A stretch of 64,000 nucleotides of DNA from Paenibacillus sp. YYML68 (GCF_027923405.1 NZ_BQYI01000001.1:4848501-4912500); one strand, 5' to 3'. Counted from the first letter of the stretch, positions 34,837 to 45,258 are shown. Program-made: numbers and translations. Notes: generated from the sequence alone by a model not told the origin.

Positions 34837-35220
34837 CTATGGACTGCAATGACGGCTACGAAGTAAGTGTGGCTGCAGAATCATCCAAGCTAGTGGAAAG
34901 AAGAGCCAAATACCAGACGCTGGAGAGAACGCTACGCCAATCAAAGCAAATAGAAGCACTCCCCACCCAAGATAAGAAGGTAACGGTTTTTCGAATGTTC
35001 GCAGTATACTTTGCCAATGGACACCCGTTCCAATCCAAAAAAATCCTACTACTAAAAACCAAAACAGAAAGTTACGATCATACTCCGTGTTCACCGTGTT
35101 AATGACGCCATCCGCAAGCAGCTCAAGTACAATGTCTTGACCAAGCAGCAAGCCAACAGCATTATGGATCACACCAATTCCGATTAAGTACCAGCCACTG
35201 TACTTCCATATATGTTTCAA
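34837..35220 (-). CDS. DUF6463-type small membrane protein
   Basis: A 127-residue protein with four predicted TM segments, beginning KHIWKYSGWYLIGIGVIHN and ending near WLFFPLAWMIL. The start is a TTG at 35220 (GGTGGGGAG upstream); the longer frame reads through the AraC gene and is not real. It resembles the DUF6463 family, whose function is unknown. It follows the AraC gene by 58 bp and may be its target or partner. Confidence 0.65.
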   Translation of the reverse strand: MKHIWKYSGWYLIGIGVIHNAVGLLLGQDIVLELLADGVINTVNTEYDRNFLFWFLVVGFFWIGTGVHWQSILRTFEKPLPSYLGWGVLLFALIGVAFSPASGIWLFFPLAWMILQPHLLRSRHCSP

Positions 35221-35278
35221 GCCTTCTCCCCACCTCTCCCCTGAGTAGAACCGATATTCCCCTCTACATAAGTGTACC

Positions 35279-36112
35279 CTAGCCTTCAGTTGGAGTATTG
35301 TAAAAAAGCGACATATATCGTTTATCGAGTAAGAAGTCCCTAGGCGTTGCTGAAATAAGCTCCTGAAATTCCTTGTAAAAGTGAGACTGGTCGTAGTAGC
35401 CATGCGCGAGAATAATTGACAAGTGGTAGGTATGATCATGCTGCATGAATTGCTTAATCGTAGATTCAAAACGCATAATACGCTGAAATTGCTTAGCGGG
35501 TATCCCCATGGTTTGTTTAAACGATCGCTGAAATTGCCTTTCGCTAACATGTAAGGAGTGCATGATATCTCTAATCTTCATATTTCCTGAATGATTCAAA
35601 AGAGCTGTAACTGCAAAATGAACGATATCGTTATTTTTCACATGTAATGCGATCTTTCCAAGAAGAAACGACTCAATCAACTGAATTCGTTCCTCAAAAT
35701 TGACTACCGCCATCACACGCTCAGTCAATTCAATCCCGGAAGCCCCCCACACTTCGGATATAGGAAGGAAGGTTTCGGTTAACTCATCCATTGCTCCCCT
35801 AAAAAAATGTGCGAAGCAGCCCGGACGAAACCTGACAGCCACAAACCCCATCTCTTTCTCCTTGGGAAGAGATAATGAATATGCTTCACTCATCCAAAAC
35901 ACAAAGTGGCTTTGTGGCAGCCGATGACCGTCTCCCTTATGATCCGAAATGGAAAACGGCTCTTTATAATAAAGAATCATTTCCATATTCGTACTTGGAA
36001 TGACTCTTGGAAGATGGTACGGTTCATACTCAGAGTTATCACTTTCCCAAGACCAATAGCATTCGATAAACGGCTGCAAAAGTGCACAAGGATATTTAAA
36101 CTTAATATTCAC
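35279..36112 (-). CDS. AraC-family regulator with DUF6597-like N-terminus
   Basis: A 277-residue protein. The N-terminal half (ALLQPFIECYWSWES, FVAVRFRPGCFAHFF) resembles the DUF6597 sensor region. The C-terminus has two helix-turn-helix motifs: MKIRDIMHSLHVSERQFQRSFKQTMG and LSIILAHGYYDQSHFYKEFQELI. It is more AT-rich than the neighbours. The effector is unknown. Confidence 0.88.
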   Translation of the reverse strand: MNIKFKYPCALLQPFIECYWSWESDNSEYEPYHLPRVIPSTNMEMILYYKEPFSISDHKGDGHRLPQSHFVFWMSEAYSLSLPKEKEMGFVAVRFRPGCFAHFFRGAMDELTETFLPISEVWGASGIELTERVMAVVNFEERIQLIESFLLGKIALHVKNNDIVHFAVTALLNHSGNMKIRDIMHSLHVSERQFQRSFKQTMGIPAKQFQRIMRFESTIKQFMQHDHTYHLSIILAHGYYDQSHFYKEFQELISATPRDFLLDKRYMSLFYNTPTEG

Positions 36113-36301
36113 CCATCCTCACCTCCCGAACGAGGTATGTTTAACGACATCTTTTCAGTCGCCTTCCCCGTTCATTCCCAACCCTCGTCAAGTATTTATT
36201 TGTGTTGATTATATCATTCATATCGATATGATGTTACACATTAAGAAGATGGGTGCCGATCCTACCGTCTTGGTTTCTTATTTGTTATGGATAAGCAAAA
36301 A

Positions 36302-36328
36302 AACACCATCATATGATATGGTGTTTTT
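36302..36328 (-). terminator. Terminator after the GH130 gene
   Basis: AACACCAT and ATGGTGTT form a perfect stem with a short loop, with A and T runs on each side, so it can work in both directions. It lies 60 bp beyond the GH130 stop. Confidence 0.85.
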
Positions 36329-36340
36329 CACTATTATGGA

Positions 36341-36368
36341 GAGGCGGGAGTCGAACGCCCGGTTATAT
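36341..36368 (-). other. Degenerate tmRNA/tRNA 3'-end-like fragment
   Basis: On the minus strand it reads TTCGACTCCCGCCTCTCCA at its end, close to the tmRNA end TTCGACTCCCCTCGTCTCCA, and is followed by a terminator like the true ssrA copies. The T-stem no longer pairs properly. It could be an old attachment-site remnant or chance. Confidence 0.3.
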
Positions 36369-36386
36369 ACGTTCTTTGCTTGGTGC

Positions 36387-37397
36387 CTACTTCAACGTAG
36401 AATGCTCTAAGCACAGTTTAACCAAATCATCGACATGGGCTGTTGCCACGCACTCTACGGTATCGGAAGCGCCATAGTAAATTTTCACTTCCCCATCATC
36501 CTCCAGAATCATGCCTCCCGGGAAAATCACGTTCGTTCTGAAGCCTTCCAGCTCGTACTCGGCTTCAGGTGCGATTAATGGATCTTTATACAGCCCTACT
36601 ACTTGATGCGGATTGTCCAGATCGAGCAAGCAGATGCCAGCCGTATACCTTTTCTTCCAAGTATCCTCCCAGCCGTTCTTCCCTCTGGTCGGATCAAGAT
36701 CGACAGCATGAATCGTCGTTAGCCAGCCGTATTTCGTCTTGATAGGCGGAGCTCCAGGTCCGATCTTGTCATTGGCATACGGAACATCCTCTACCCCAAG
36801 AACGAGATGTGAGTTCCCCCAATACTTCAAGTCAGGAGAATCCGACATCCACATATCGAACCGGTCGATTCCTCCGCGGCTGTACACAGGGAAAGGTCGC
36901 TCCAGTCTCACGTATTTGCCATTTATCTTCTCCGGGAACAAGACCATGTTCCGGTTATCCGGGACCGTCAAGCTTAACACTTCGAAATGCTCGAAGTCGT
37001 CGGTGACGGCAATTCCTCCGCGCAGTCCATGACGTGTATCCACCGCAAAACACATATAGACGCGTCCATCAATGACCGTTAATCGCGGGTCATATGCGCG
37101 CATAAACTCCTCATCCTTCAGGTGAAAGATGGGCTCCGGCTTCACATCCCAGTGTATACCGTCTTTGCTGAAGGCAATGCCTATATTTGTCGTATGAGAA
37201 GGTGCTAAACTTTGCTTCACCGGATCCCCATAGTCATTACGGAATACCATCACATATTGATTTTGATATTTCGTTACACCCGCGTTAAATACCAATGCTG
37301 GTTGATAAGGGACATGCTCTCTGGTCAGAATCGGGTTCTGTGGGTGACGCTTGACAACAGGGCTAGACTGCAGCTTTCCAATAATAGGCCTACTCAT
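36387..37397 (-). CDS. GH130-family beta-mannoside phosphorylase/hydrolase-like protein
   Basis: A 336-residue intracellular protein. ATG 37397 is chosen for GAGGGGG 9 nt upstream. GH130 features: HPQNPILT, VFNAGVTKYQNQYVMVFRND, EEFMRAYDPRLTVIDGRVYMCFA, GGIDRFDMWMSDSPDLKYWG, and the end GFRTNVIFPGGMILEDDGEVKIYYG. Most members split beta-mannosidic bonds, often with phosphate. In this locus it would degrade imported oligosaccharides. It lies 100 bp after the xylanase gene on the same strand. Confidence 0.88.
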   Translation of the reverse strand: MSRPIIGKLQSSPVVKRHPQNPILTREHVPYQPALVFNAGVTKYQNQYVMVFRNDYGDPVKQSLAPSHTTNIGIAFSKDGIHWDVKPEPIFHLKDEEFMRAYDPRLTVIDGRVYMCFAVDTRHGLRGGIAVTDDFEHFEVLSLTVPDNRNMVLFPEKINGKYVRLERPFPVYSRGGIDRFDMWMSDSPDLKYWGNSHLVLGVEDVPYANDKIGPGAPPIKTKYGWLTTIHAVDLDPTRGKNGWEDTWKKRYTAGICLLDLDNPHQVVGLYKDPLIAPEAEYELEGFRTNVIFPGGMILEDDGEVKIYYGASDTVECVATAHVDDLVKLCLEHSTLK

Positions 37398-37498
37398 TCC
37401 ATTACTCCCCCTCGTGATTAGTGTTTCTTTCAGATACAAGAATCGGAGAGTACCTTGGAAGAACAGTACTCCCCGTGTTCAGAACTATGAGATGTTGA

Positions 37499-40400
37499 TC
37501 ATGGCTTCAATGAATCGACCACACGATTGAGAATTTCCGCCTGCTCCTCGGACAAAGCTTTCCCTTTTTGGGCGGACAATTGATTTTTGAATGCATTCAA
37601 CTTATTCATCCGATCCTTGCCGTTCGACTTTGTCGCATTCTCCAGCTTGACGATCAAGGAATTGGCTATTCCTTGGTCTTGCTTCAACCATTGATTAATC
37701 AGACGAACCAAGCTTTCAAGCGACACCTTCACTTCAAAATGAGCTGTGCTGCTGCTCATATTCCCAGCCCCATCCACCGCTTGCGCAGTCACCTCATGGA
37801 CGCCGACCCCAAGTGTATAAGCGGGCGCAGCGATGTCCTTGCAGGTTGAGGCTGCGATTCCAGATTGTGCATCTGCAGCTGCACAAGTTATCGACACCAT
37901 TTCATCTATCCAATACGTGTGTCCCGTATATACGGAGAACGTAACAGAAGGCGCTGTACGATCGATATGCAATGTAGTCGACTGGGCTGCCTCCCTATTG
38001 TCGGCATGATCGATACTGCGATACGCCAACGTATATGTTCCATCCTGGGCAAAGGCAACAGGTTGCGAATAATTGATCCAATTCAAGCCGTTATCAGCGC
38101 TATATTGCATCACGGCAACACCAGACTGATCGTCGGAAGCCGTCAACGCAAGTGTCACCCCCTCGCTGTACCAGCTCGTGCCGTTCGGTTGCGTAGGCTG
38201 GAGAGCTGCAGTCGTTACCGGTGGTGTCATGTCGCCAAGCAGTCGAATCACACCGAAGCCGGAGCTATCCTGATACGATTGACCGGACGAGTCATTCCAT
38301 GCGGCTACACTGTTTCGCTTGCCGTCGCCATTCTCGTCATTGTTCACCTGAACATCGAAGCCGATCAGCATATCCGCTTGTTCGTCGATCGCATCCAGAT
38401 CAATGGCCGCCTCAACATAATAGCCGCCCGCAACTGTTGCAGTCGCTGATGCGATTTTTACCGAAGAGGCAGAACCGCCATAGCTGTGTACATTATTGAA
38501 GTTGACGCGATACTGGGCGTCGTCCGACTCGTAGTAAGGCGTTTTCCCCAAGTTCTGGTCGACGAACAGTTCAATCGAATCTTCTTCCCATGGATTCGCG
38601 CTGACATCGCTTAACAGCGTATCGTTTACTTTGGCGAAAATGTACAAGTATTGTCCGTCCCACATCGTTTTCACCTTCGCAGTGGAACCACTCGTCCCCT
38701 GAACCCAGTTATCCGTTGTTATTTCGACTGCATTCGCCCAAGCGCTGTCTTCCACCGCATCGATCGTTGGCGTGCCATATACGGCATCGGTAATGTTCAA
38801 TGCTTTGGTAAAGGTCAATACGCCGAATTTCGAAGTATCGCTGTTCTGGCTATGCGACGTGTCGTTCCAAGAAACGAGCTTCCCCGTAGCTGCGTCGGTC
38901 AATCGGATATCGAAGCCGATCTTCTTACCGATAACGCCCGCGGTCTGAAGCGGAATCTCCGCTTCAATGCGGAAGCCTGCTTCCGTTTCCACCACGCTGA
39001 ACGCCACGTTGCCTGAAGAAGTGCCGTTCCTGTAGAACGTGTAATGCGAGTCATCCGAACCGTATGTCGTCGTCTTGTCATTGTTGCGGTCCATGTACAG
39101 CTCGATTGCATCAGTTGCATTCACGGTCGTATCATGAGATTCTGCAATTACGTACAAGTAGTTCGCATCCCATGAAGTCTGCACCGTCCCCGCGAGCTCT
39201 TCGTCATCTCTTAATGAAGTCACGCTGAGAGCACGCCACAATAGATCCTTCTGTCCGTCGATTACAGGCGTACCTTGCGACGAGCTTACCGTTTGGATTA
39301 ACGGCGGTAACGTTGAAGGATCGACGATGCCCCAATACGCATATTTCGCCTGAAGGTCATAGTCGAACAGCAACGGCGCGTCCAACCGGGATTTGCTTAA
39401 CCACGAATAATCGTCCGCAAGTCCCCAAGTTGTAACCGAGCTAATGTAATTGCTGAACTTCTTGTATTCGTCAAAAAGACGCTTCATGCGGTGACCATGT
39501 TCAACGAGAACAGATTGCGGCACAGTATCTCTGCTGCTCCCTTGAACGTTCTCCGGCCATGGATCAGAATTGTTGACGTATATGCTTACATCAAGCTCGG
39601 TAATATGATTGTCCAGACCGAGACCGGCAAACAGCATAACGGTTTCCCCAATGCCGGAAGGATCGGGATTCGTAAGATCGACATGCATCTGATGGCCGAC
39701 CCCGTCGATCGGAACACCCTCATTCTTCAACTGCTGGACCAGATTGTAGAGGAACTGACGTTTCTTCGGATCTTTGACCGTACTGAACTCATTGATATAC
39801 AGCATGGCGTTTGGTGCGACCTCGCGGGTAACACGGAACGCCGTGCGAATGAAGTCCAGTCCCGTTATTTCAAACCATTTGGTTCTGCGCATTCCGTCTG
39901 GTTGACTTGCATCGATCACTTCATTGACAACGTCCCATGCGTAGACGGAGTCTTTATACCGGCCTACCACGGTGCGGATATGGTTCTCCATCCGTTGAAG
40001 CAGCAGCGCTTTGTTCTCTGCTGTAGGCGTCATGTCATTTCCATTCACGTCCTTGAAGAACCAGTCTCCTGTTCCATAATGCCACACGAGCGCATGGCCG
40101 CGAACCTTCATCTGATTGGCTACCGCATAGTTGACGAATTTGTCGGCATTCTCGAAGGTGAACGTGCCTTCTTGCGGTTGAAGCCGGATCGGCTTCATTT
40201 CGTTCTCAGCCGTGATGCTGTTGAAATGTCTTCTGAGCAGCTCACTATGTTTGCCGTCCAGCTGCAGCAGTTCGATTGCGGCTCCCATATCAAAATAAGG
40301 CGCCACAGTCTGATGTAGGGAAGGAATATTCGTTTGAACCGGCGGGGATTGCTTCCATACCATCTTGAAATCATCCATATAGAAGGAAGGATGTCCGGTT

Positions 40401-41401
40401 CTGGATTCCGGATAGATCGTCAGAGACTCGGCATCATGAAGAAGCTTGTAGTTCACTTTCAGATTCACCCATGCGGCATCTGTAACCGGCGTGTTCGGAA
40501 CGATCGATTCATAGTATGTTTTGCCGCCTGTTACGCGCTGTATAGTAATCCGCAGATCGTTCGCCGGCTCCCCTGGATACAGCTTTACCCACACGGACAG
40601 CTCATATTTTTCTTTCTTTACAATTTTGTCGGTAATATTCAATCGCGCCCCGCTCCAGGTTTGGGTACGGTTCGTAATGAGCAAGCTGCGTGTGCTTACC
40701 GCGCTGTTATGAGTGTCCGCATTCGTAACTGTCAACTGGTCGCTGGCTCGAGCTGGCGCCCACCCTTTCAATGTGCCATCCTCAAAGTCGGTTACGATAC
40801 CTGATGCTGCTGGATTCGACGCAGATGCAGGCACGATCGTCACGTCATCCAGGTAATAAACGTCGCTGGCAATCGAGCTCTCCACATACAATTTCAGTGA
40901 ATCCATGTCTGTAGAATAGGTGTACGAGCCTCGAAGCCTGACCCAGTTCGAATCCGATATGCTAGCGCTCGCGACAGTACTCCAGCTTGTGGAGCCGCCG
41001 ACCGGCTTACTCTCCATCGTCATGCGGATTGTACTGGCCGGACTCGAAGGCTGTTTGCCCGCCAATTTCACATAAGCGGTTATTTCGTACACCGTTCCTT
41101 TAGTCAGAACGTCCTTGGCGTTGAGGCTTGGACTGTTCCAAGTGTTTGTGCGGCCGCTCGTCTTTAAGCTGTACGAGCCTGCATAAGCCTCTTCAGTTAC
41201 AGCTGCCACCTGAACCCCGCTGCCTCTTGCTACCCAGCCTTGAGCCGTACCATCCTCGAAGCCGTACCTAAGCTCAGCCGCAGGCGGCGCTTGCTCGGCA
41301 TATGCAGAGCCTGTCCATAAGTCGGAAGTCAACATACCGTTCGGAATGCACAATGTGAACAAGAGAAGCAACGTTACCATTTTACCGAATATACGTTTCA
41401 T
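37499..41401 (-). CDS. Large modular secreted xylanase: CBM22-CBM22-GH10-CBM9-CBM9-Ig-like-FIMAH
   Basis: A 1300-residue enzyme. Start ATG 41401 (AAGGAGG 9 nt upstream). Signal peptide to about residue 36. Two CBM22-like modules (about 42-185 and 200-345) open with the paired pattern FEDGTAQGWV and FEDGTLKGWA. The GH10 barrel (about 355-690) has the acid/base Glu in WDVVNEVID and the nucleophile Glu in ITELDVS. Two CBM9-like modules (about 700-885, 890-1065), Ig-like segments, and a C-terminal FIMAH-type domain (LINQWLKQDQGIANSLIVKLENA) follow. It cuts beta-1,4-xylan outside the cell. No SLH anchor is present. Confidence 0.95.
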   Translation of the reverse strand: MKRIFGKMVTLLLLFTLCIPNGMLTSDLWTGSAYAEQAPPAAELRYGFEDGTAQGWVARGSGVQVAAVTEEAYAGSYSLKTSGRTNTWNSPSLNAKDVLTKGTVYEITAYVKLAGKQPSSPASTIRMTMESKPVGGSTSWSTVASASISDSNWVRLRGSYTYSTDMDSLKLYVESSIASDVYYLDDVTIVPASASNPAASGIVTDFEDGTLKGWAPARASDQLTVTNADTHNSAVSTRSLLITNRTQTWSGARLNITDKIVKKEKYELSVWVKLYPGEPANDLRITIQRVTGGKTYYESIVPNTPVTDAAWVNLKVNYKLLHDAESLTIYPESRTGHPSFYMDDFKMVWKQSPPVQTNIPSLHQTVAPYFDMGAAIELLQLDGKHSELLRRHFNSITAENEMKPIRLQPQEGTFTFENADKFVNYAVANQMKVRGHALVWHYGTGDWFFKDVNGNDMTPTAENKALLLQRMENHIRTVVGRYKDSVYAWDVVNEVIDASQPDGMRRTKWFEITGLDFIRTAFRVTREVAPNAMLYINEFSTVKDPKKRQFLYNLVQQLKNEGVPIDGVGHQMHVDLTNPDPSGIGETVMLFAGLGLDNHITELDVSIYVNNSDPWPENVQGSSRDTVPQSVLVEHGHRMKRLFDEYKKFSNYISSVTTWGLADDYSWLSKSRLDAPLLFDYDLQAKYAYWGIVDPSTLPPLIQTVSSSQGTPVIDGQKDLLWRALSVTSLRDDEELAGTVQTSWDANYLYVIAESHDTTVNATDAIELYMDRNNDKTTTYGSDDSHYTFYRNGTSSGNVAFSVVETEAGFRIEAEIPLQTAGVIGKKIGFDIRLTDAATGKLVSWNDTSHSQNSDTSKFGVLTFTKALNITDAVYGTPTIDAVEDSAWANAVEITTDNWVQGTSGSTAKVKTMWDGQYLYIFAKVNDTLLSDVSANPWEEDSIELFVDQNLGKTPYYESDDAQYRVNFNNVHSYGGSASSVKIASATATVAGGYYVEAAIDLDAIDEQADMLIGFDVQVNNDENGDGKRNSVAAWNDSSGQSYQDSSGFGVIRLLGDMTPPVTTAALQPTQPNGTSWYSEGVTLALTASDDQSGVAVMQYSADNGLNWINYSQPVAFAQDGTYTLAYRSIDHADNREAAQSTTLHIDRTAPSVTFSVYTGHTYWIDEMVSITCAAADAQSGIAASTCKDIAAPAYTLGVGVHEVTAQAVDGAGNMSSSTAHFEVKVSLESLVRLINQWLKQDQGIANSLIVKLENATKSNGKDRMNKLNAFKNQLSAQKGKALSEEQAEILNRVVDSLKP

Positions 41402-41552
41402 CAATTGAAACCTCCTTGTTTTTTTAAACGTTCATTGTGACCGCTTACAATTCAAGCTGCTGGATGGATCGGATCACATCACCCCTCCCCTAATTTAGGA
41501 ATGGACACAGATCACTGCATCCATTCCTTTTAAGACCATGCATTTTTTTACA

Positions 41553-43691
41553 TTATCGAACCAAATAAACCTGTACTTGCAGTGGTGACAGCGTTACGTG
41601 TAACGTATTGCCCTCCATGCTCGTTTCCTGTTCATTTACAATGTCGTATGCCAGCTGATACGGTCCGGTGTTAATCTGAATTACTGCATCCTGATGCCAT
41701 TCGCTGTTATTAATCAGAATAAGAATATCTTCCTTGTCCGCGTTTAATAGCAGGCTGCCTTGAATGTACAAGCTGCCGCTGACGACAGGAGCCGCAATGC
41801 CCAATTGGTGGACCACATCCAGGACGATCGTTTTGGCCCCGCTCTCCGATTGCCCCGTGTCCTGGCGCCTCAGATCGTCACCGATGCTTTCCTTGGGAGC
41901 ATAAGTGAGGCCAAGGTGAACCCCGCTCATATACGCATACCCGTCGCCCACTTGATGTCTCATCAAAGCCGGACCGGTTCCGTCGGCATACTCCGCCACA
42001 ACTTCAGCAACGACTTGCTTGTACGTCTCTTTCAGCTTGCAGTTCGTCAGCTTCAGCTTATGGTTCCCGTAGACGACTTCGACCGTCTGTTGATTTCGAA
42101 GATCGTCCCCCTCGCAGCCGAATATGGACGCGTACCCGCTACCTGGAACGGTGCTATCAAGCATCAGCGAATCGTTGAAGGCGGCAAAATAAGGATCGGA
42201 TAAGATGCATCCTCCGGAACGTACATACTCCTGCAGAATCTCCTTCGTTTGCGCATGCAATGCGGCAGGCTGCGGAAGGATGACGAGCTTGTAGTGCTTC
42301 AGCTTCTCGAGACTATTAAATTCTTCATGCACGATATCGACAGGAATGTTATGCTCCCACAGCATTCTGTAGTATCCGCTCGTACAATCGATGGAGAAGT
42401 TGGAATTCCGATGATCGCACCAATCTACCATATACGATTGCAGGCTGAACAAGATAGCAACTTCAGCATCAGCAGGCTTCGAATGATGAAAATGATGCTC
42501 ATACCGATTCAAGATATGGCCTATTCTCGCAACGGCAAGCAAATGATCGGTCTCATTACCCGTGTAATCGGTCAATCCGAACCCGCCCATTTCATACCCA
42601 TGCGCTTCTTTGCGATACTGCCAGTAAAGAACGCCCTTGGCACCATGACGGATCGATTCCCAAGTCCAGATCGCCAGTTCCTCCTGGCGGAGCTTTCCTT
42701 TGCGGCCGAATCCGCCGCCGTGGTCGCCAACGCCGAGTTCAGCCTGCCAGAATGTTTTCCCGTCTGCCGCTGACCGCGCGGCATCCGTCGAAAACCCCAG
42801 CATACAGCTGCTCTGAGCGCTGGACGGAAACGCACTGAACCCCCACAGCTCGAAGTGCTGTGCATTGCGCCAATCATCGAATGCCATACCCCCGAGCTGC
42901 GGACAAGTAATGCTGCCGCCCCCCCAGGAGTGAGCGATTACCGGACGGTCATCATACCTGCGGATAATGTCGGAGCGCCAGCGGATTTCATCCACCACAT
43001 TCTCCGTCATGAACATGCGGAAATCAACCTGGTCCTTATAACCGAACCTCCATGTCGGTGGACGTACTTCGTCCCAATCGTTATGATGCCTTCCCCAGGC
43101 TTCATTCAGCTTCTGAATATCGCTGTACTTGCGCTTCAGCCATTCCCGGAATTTCTCCCGCGTCGCATTGCAGAAGCAATAGTGGTCATGCGTGGCGCTT
43201 CCGATGTCGACCCAGTTGTGCGGCTCGTTCATCGGCTCCCAGAAGGATATTTCCGGTCGTTCGGCCAGATGACGCACAACGGCCGTAATGAACCTTTCCT
43301 CCAGGCGCCTTACCTCCGGGTTGTCGTAGCAAAGGCCGGGCCAGCCGCCAGAGGGCGTATTGCTCCGGGCGGCCGGCTCGAACGCCCGGCCGCGGGCATC
43401 CACATAATAATACTGCGGATATTTACGGATCAGCCATTCCGGCGCACCGTGCAAATGAAACAAGTAGCCCACTCGCAGCCCATGCTTGGCGACGAGTTCA
43501 GAGAAGGCGTCAAGGTACTCCCAGTTATACTGCCCCTCCTCCAATTCCAGTGCGTTCCATACAAGCCATGCCCGAATCGTGTTGAAGCCGTGCGCCTTCA
43601 TGTTGGCCAAGTCGCGATCCCAGTCTTCCAGCTTGGGCGTCCACGAGCGCAAATATTGACTGCCGAATACGAACATGCGTGTCCGCTCCAT
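41553..43691 (-). CDS. GH42-type beta-galactosidase/glycosidase
   Basis: A 712-residue cytoplasmic enzyme without signal peptide. It has the GH42 A-domain: MKAHGFNTIRAWLVWNALELEEGQYNWEYLD, the acid/base Glu in SFWEPMNEPHN, and a likely nucleophile Glu in TFWQAELGVGDHGG. The trimerisation-like domain (AEVAILFSLQSYMVDWC) and a C-terminal beta domain follow. GH42 members cleave beta-galactosides and, in some cases, alpha-L-arabinosides. It lies 11 bp after the binding-protein gene, inside the xylan locus. Confidence 0.85.
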   Translation of the reverse strand: MERTRMFVFGSQYLRSWTPKLEDWDRDLANMKAHGFNTIRAWLVWNALELEEGQYNWEYLDAFSELVAKHGLRVGYLFHLHGAPEWLIRKYPQYYYVDARGRAFEPAARSNTPSGGWPGLCYDNPEVRRLEERFITAVVRHLAERPEISFWEPMNEPHNWVDIGSATHDHYCFCNATREKFREWLKRKYSDIQKLNEAWGRHHNDWDEVRPPTWRFGYKDQVDFRMFMTENVVDEIRWRSDIIRRYDDRPVIAHSWGGGSITCPQLGGMAFDDWRNAQHFELWGFSAFPSSAQSSCMLGFSTDAARSAADGKTFWQAELGVGDHGGGFGRKGKLRQEELAIWTWESIRHGAKGVLYWQYRKEAHGYEMGGFGLTDYTGNETDHLLAVARIGHILNRYEHHFHHSKPADAEVAILFSLQSYMVDWCDHRNSNFSIDCTSGYYRMLWEHNIPVDIVHEEFNSLEKLKHYKLVILPQPAALHAQTKEILQEYVRSGGCILSDPYFAAFNDSLMLDSTVPGSGYASIFGCEGDDLRNQQTVEVVYGNHKLKLTNCKLKETYKQVVAEVVAEYADGTGPALMRHQVGDGYAYMSGVHLGLTYAPKESIGDDLRRQDTGQSESGAKTIVLDVVHQLGIAAPVVSGSLYIQGSLLLNADKEDILILINNSEWHQDAVIQINTGPYQLAYDIVNEQETSMEGNTLHVTLSPLQVQVYLVR

Positions 43692-43702
43692 TCTTCACCT
43701 TA

Positions 43703-45220
43703 TTATTTAGCCGCCTGTTTAATTTTGTACTGCTCCCCAAACTCCTGCATCATCGTCTGAACGGTCGGATTCTTCAGCAGCTGATCCACATACGCATCCC
43801 AATCTTCCATCGTGTTCCGTCCGACAATGACCTTCGTAATATTCGTATCCAAATCCTTGAACACATCGGCACTGCGCTTGGCATACGTATCGGAGATCAA
43901 GCCGACTCCCGGATCCACTTTGGAATGCTCGTAATACATATCTGTCTTCTTCTTCAGATCTGCCTTAAATTCATCCGGCATATCCCCGAATTGGTCGATT
44001 TCGAAATATTTATTGTACGCATTCACGATCACATATACGCTGCCGCCTACATCCTTGGCCAAAGCCTCGGCGTCAGTCACCACTTTTTTGCCGTTTTCTA
44101 CTTTATGATGAACCCCTTCAATCCCGAATTGACGCAGATCGTTGATTTCCTTGCTAGCGGACTGCTCGAGATAGGCAAGAATTTTCTCTACTTTATTTTT
44201 GTCGACCGAAGCAGGAATCATAAAGGCACCGAAGAAAGAATCTCTGGCGTATTGAGCGTAGTCCTTCGTTCCTTTCAGTGGCGGCAACACCATGACCTCG
44301 CCCTTAGGGTCGGTTTTCTTCAATTCCTTCTCAATTTTCCATGCTCCATGGATCGGACGTTGAAGGATGCCTGCCTTACCCTGCTGGAACATCTCAACCT
44401 CTTGACCTGCCTTCAGCACCGAGTATTCGGCGGGAATGAGCTTCTCTTGATACAAGTTCCGGGCATATTGCAAATAATCACGGAAGTAAGGGGTCAGCTG
44501 CTTGATCAGTTGAACGCCCTGCCCATTCACCTCAGGGTTCAATGTACCATGAGCATACATGCCGATCGACATCGGATACGTTCCGTAAGTAGCCATAGGT
44601 GCAGCAATATTCGGCTTATTGGCTTTAAACGCTTTCATGACTTCCGTCAATTCGTCCATTGTTTCCGGAGTTTTCAGATTCAGTTCCTTCAGCCAATCTT
44701 TGCGGATCAGCAGCGATTCACTGATGAGGCCGGTGGCGTTAGGAATGCCATATACTTTTCCGTTAACCTTGGAATCTTCCCATATTTTTTTAGGAATCAA
44801 CGCAAGATTAGGATACTTTTTCATATCGGCAAGGTAAGGGGTCAAATCCGTAAATGCCCCCTGATTAATTGCATTCACTATATTCGCATCCGTAAAGTTT
44901 TTTACAACAGTAATGTCTGCCAAATTATTGGAGGCCAATGCCAAATTAATCTTATCGGTAAAGGAAGGGCTGGTAATAAACTCAATATTCAGCTTCACAT
45001 TCGTTCTTTGCTGTAGCTCTTTATAGAATGGACTCTGTTCTACAGACGGAGGGGTACCCCAGATTAAAGTCTGCATGCTGATTTCTGTAGGTGTGCTTAC
45101 GGAAGCATCTTCGGGAGTTGCGGAACCATTCGGATTGGAGTTGCCGCAGCCGGCTAACAGTTGAGTCATGACCAATCCCGCGCTCAGCGCAACAACGGCA
45201 CTTTTCTTTCGATTGAACAT
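43703..45220 (-). CDS. LplA-type oligosaccharide-binding lipoprotein
   Basis: A 505-residue family 1 solute-binding protein. ATG 45220 has GGGGG 8 nt upstream. Lipobox LLAGC near residues 19-23 of the leader. The mature part (PFYKELQQRTNVKLNIEF, LADITVVKNF, KVYGIPNATGLISESLLIRKDWL) is typical of Paenibacillus binding proteins for large oligosaccharides. With the two permeases it forms an importer lacking its own ATPase, which usually uses a shared MsmX-type ATPase. Confidence 0.93.
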   Translation of the reverse strand: MFNRKKSAVVALSAGLVMTQLLAGCGNSNPNGSATPEDASVSTPTEISMQTLIWGTPPSVEQSPFYKELQQRTNVKLNIEFITSPSFTDKINLALASNNLADITVVKNFTDANIVNAINQGAFTDLTPYLADMKKYPNLALIPKKIWEDSKVNGKVYGIPNATGLISESLLIRKDWLKELNLKTPETMDELTEVMKAFKANKPNIAAPMATYGTYPMSIGMYAHGTLNPEVNGQGVQLIKQLTPYFRDYLQYARNLYQEKLIPAEYSVLKAGQEVEMFQQGKAGILQRPIHGAWKIEKELKKTDPKGEVMVLPPLKGTKDYAQYARDSFFGAFMIPASVDKNKVEKILAYLEQSASKEINDLRQFGIEGVHHKVENGKKVVTDAEALAKDVGGSVYVIVNAYNKYFEIDQFGDMPDEFKADLKKKTDMYYEHSKVDPGVGLISDTYAKRSADVFKDLDTNITKVIVGRNTMEDWDAYVDQLLKNPTVQTMMQEFGEQYKIKQAAK

Positions 45221-45258
45221 AGAATAATCCCCCTTTTGTTTGGAAAAAGTTCGAACCA

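Noticed and set aside
34837..35550. A 237-residue protein overlapping the AraC gene
   Set aside because: Only the last 127 residues look like a protein family; a TTG start at 35220 with a good ribosome binding site removes the overlap.
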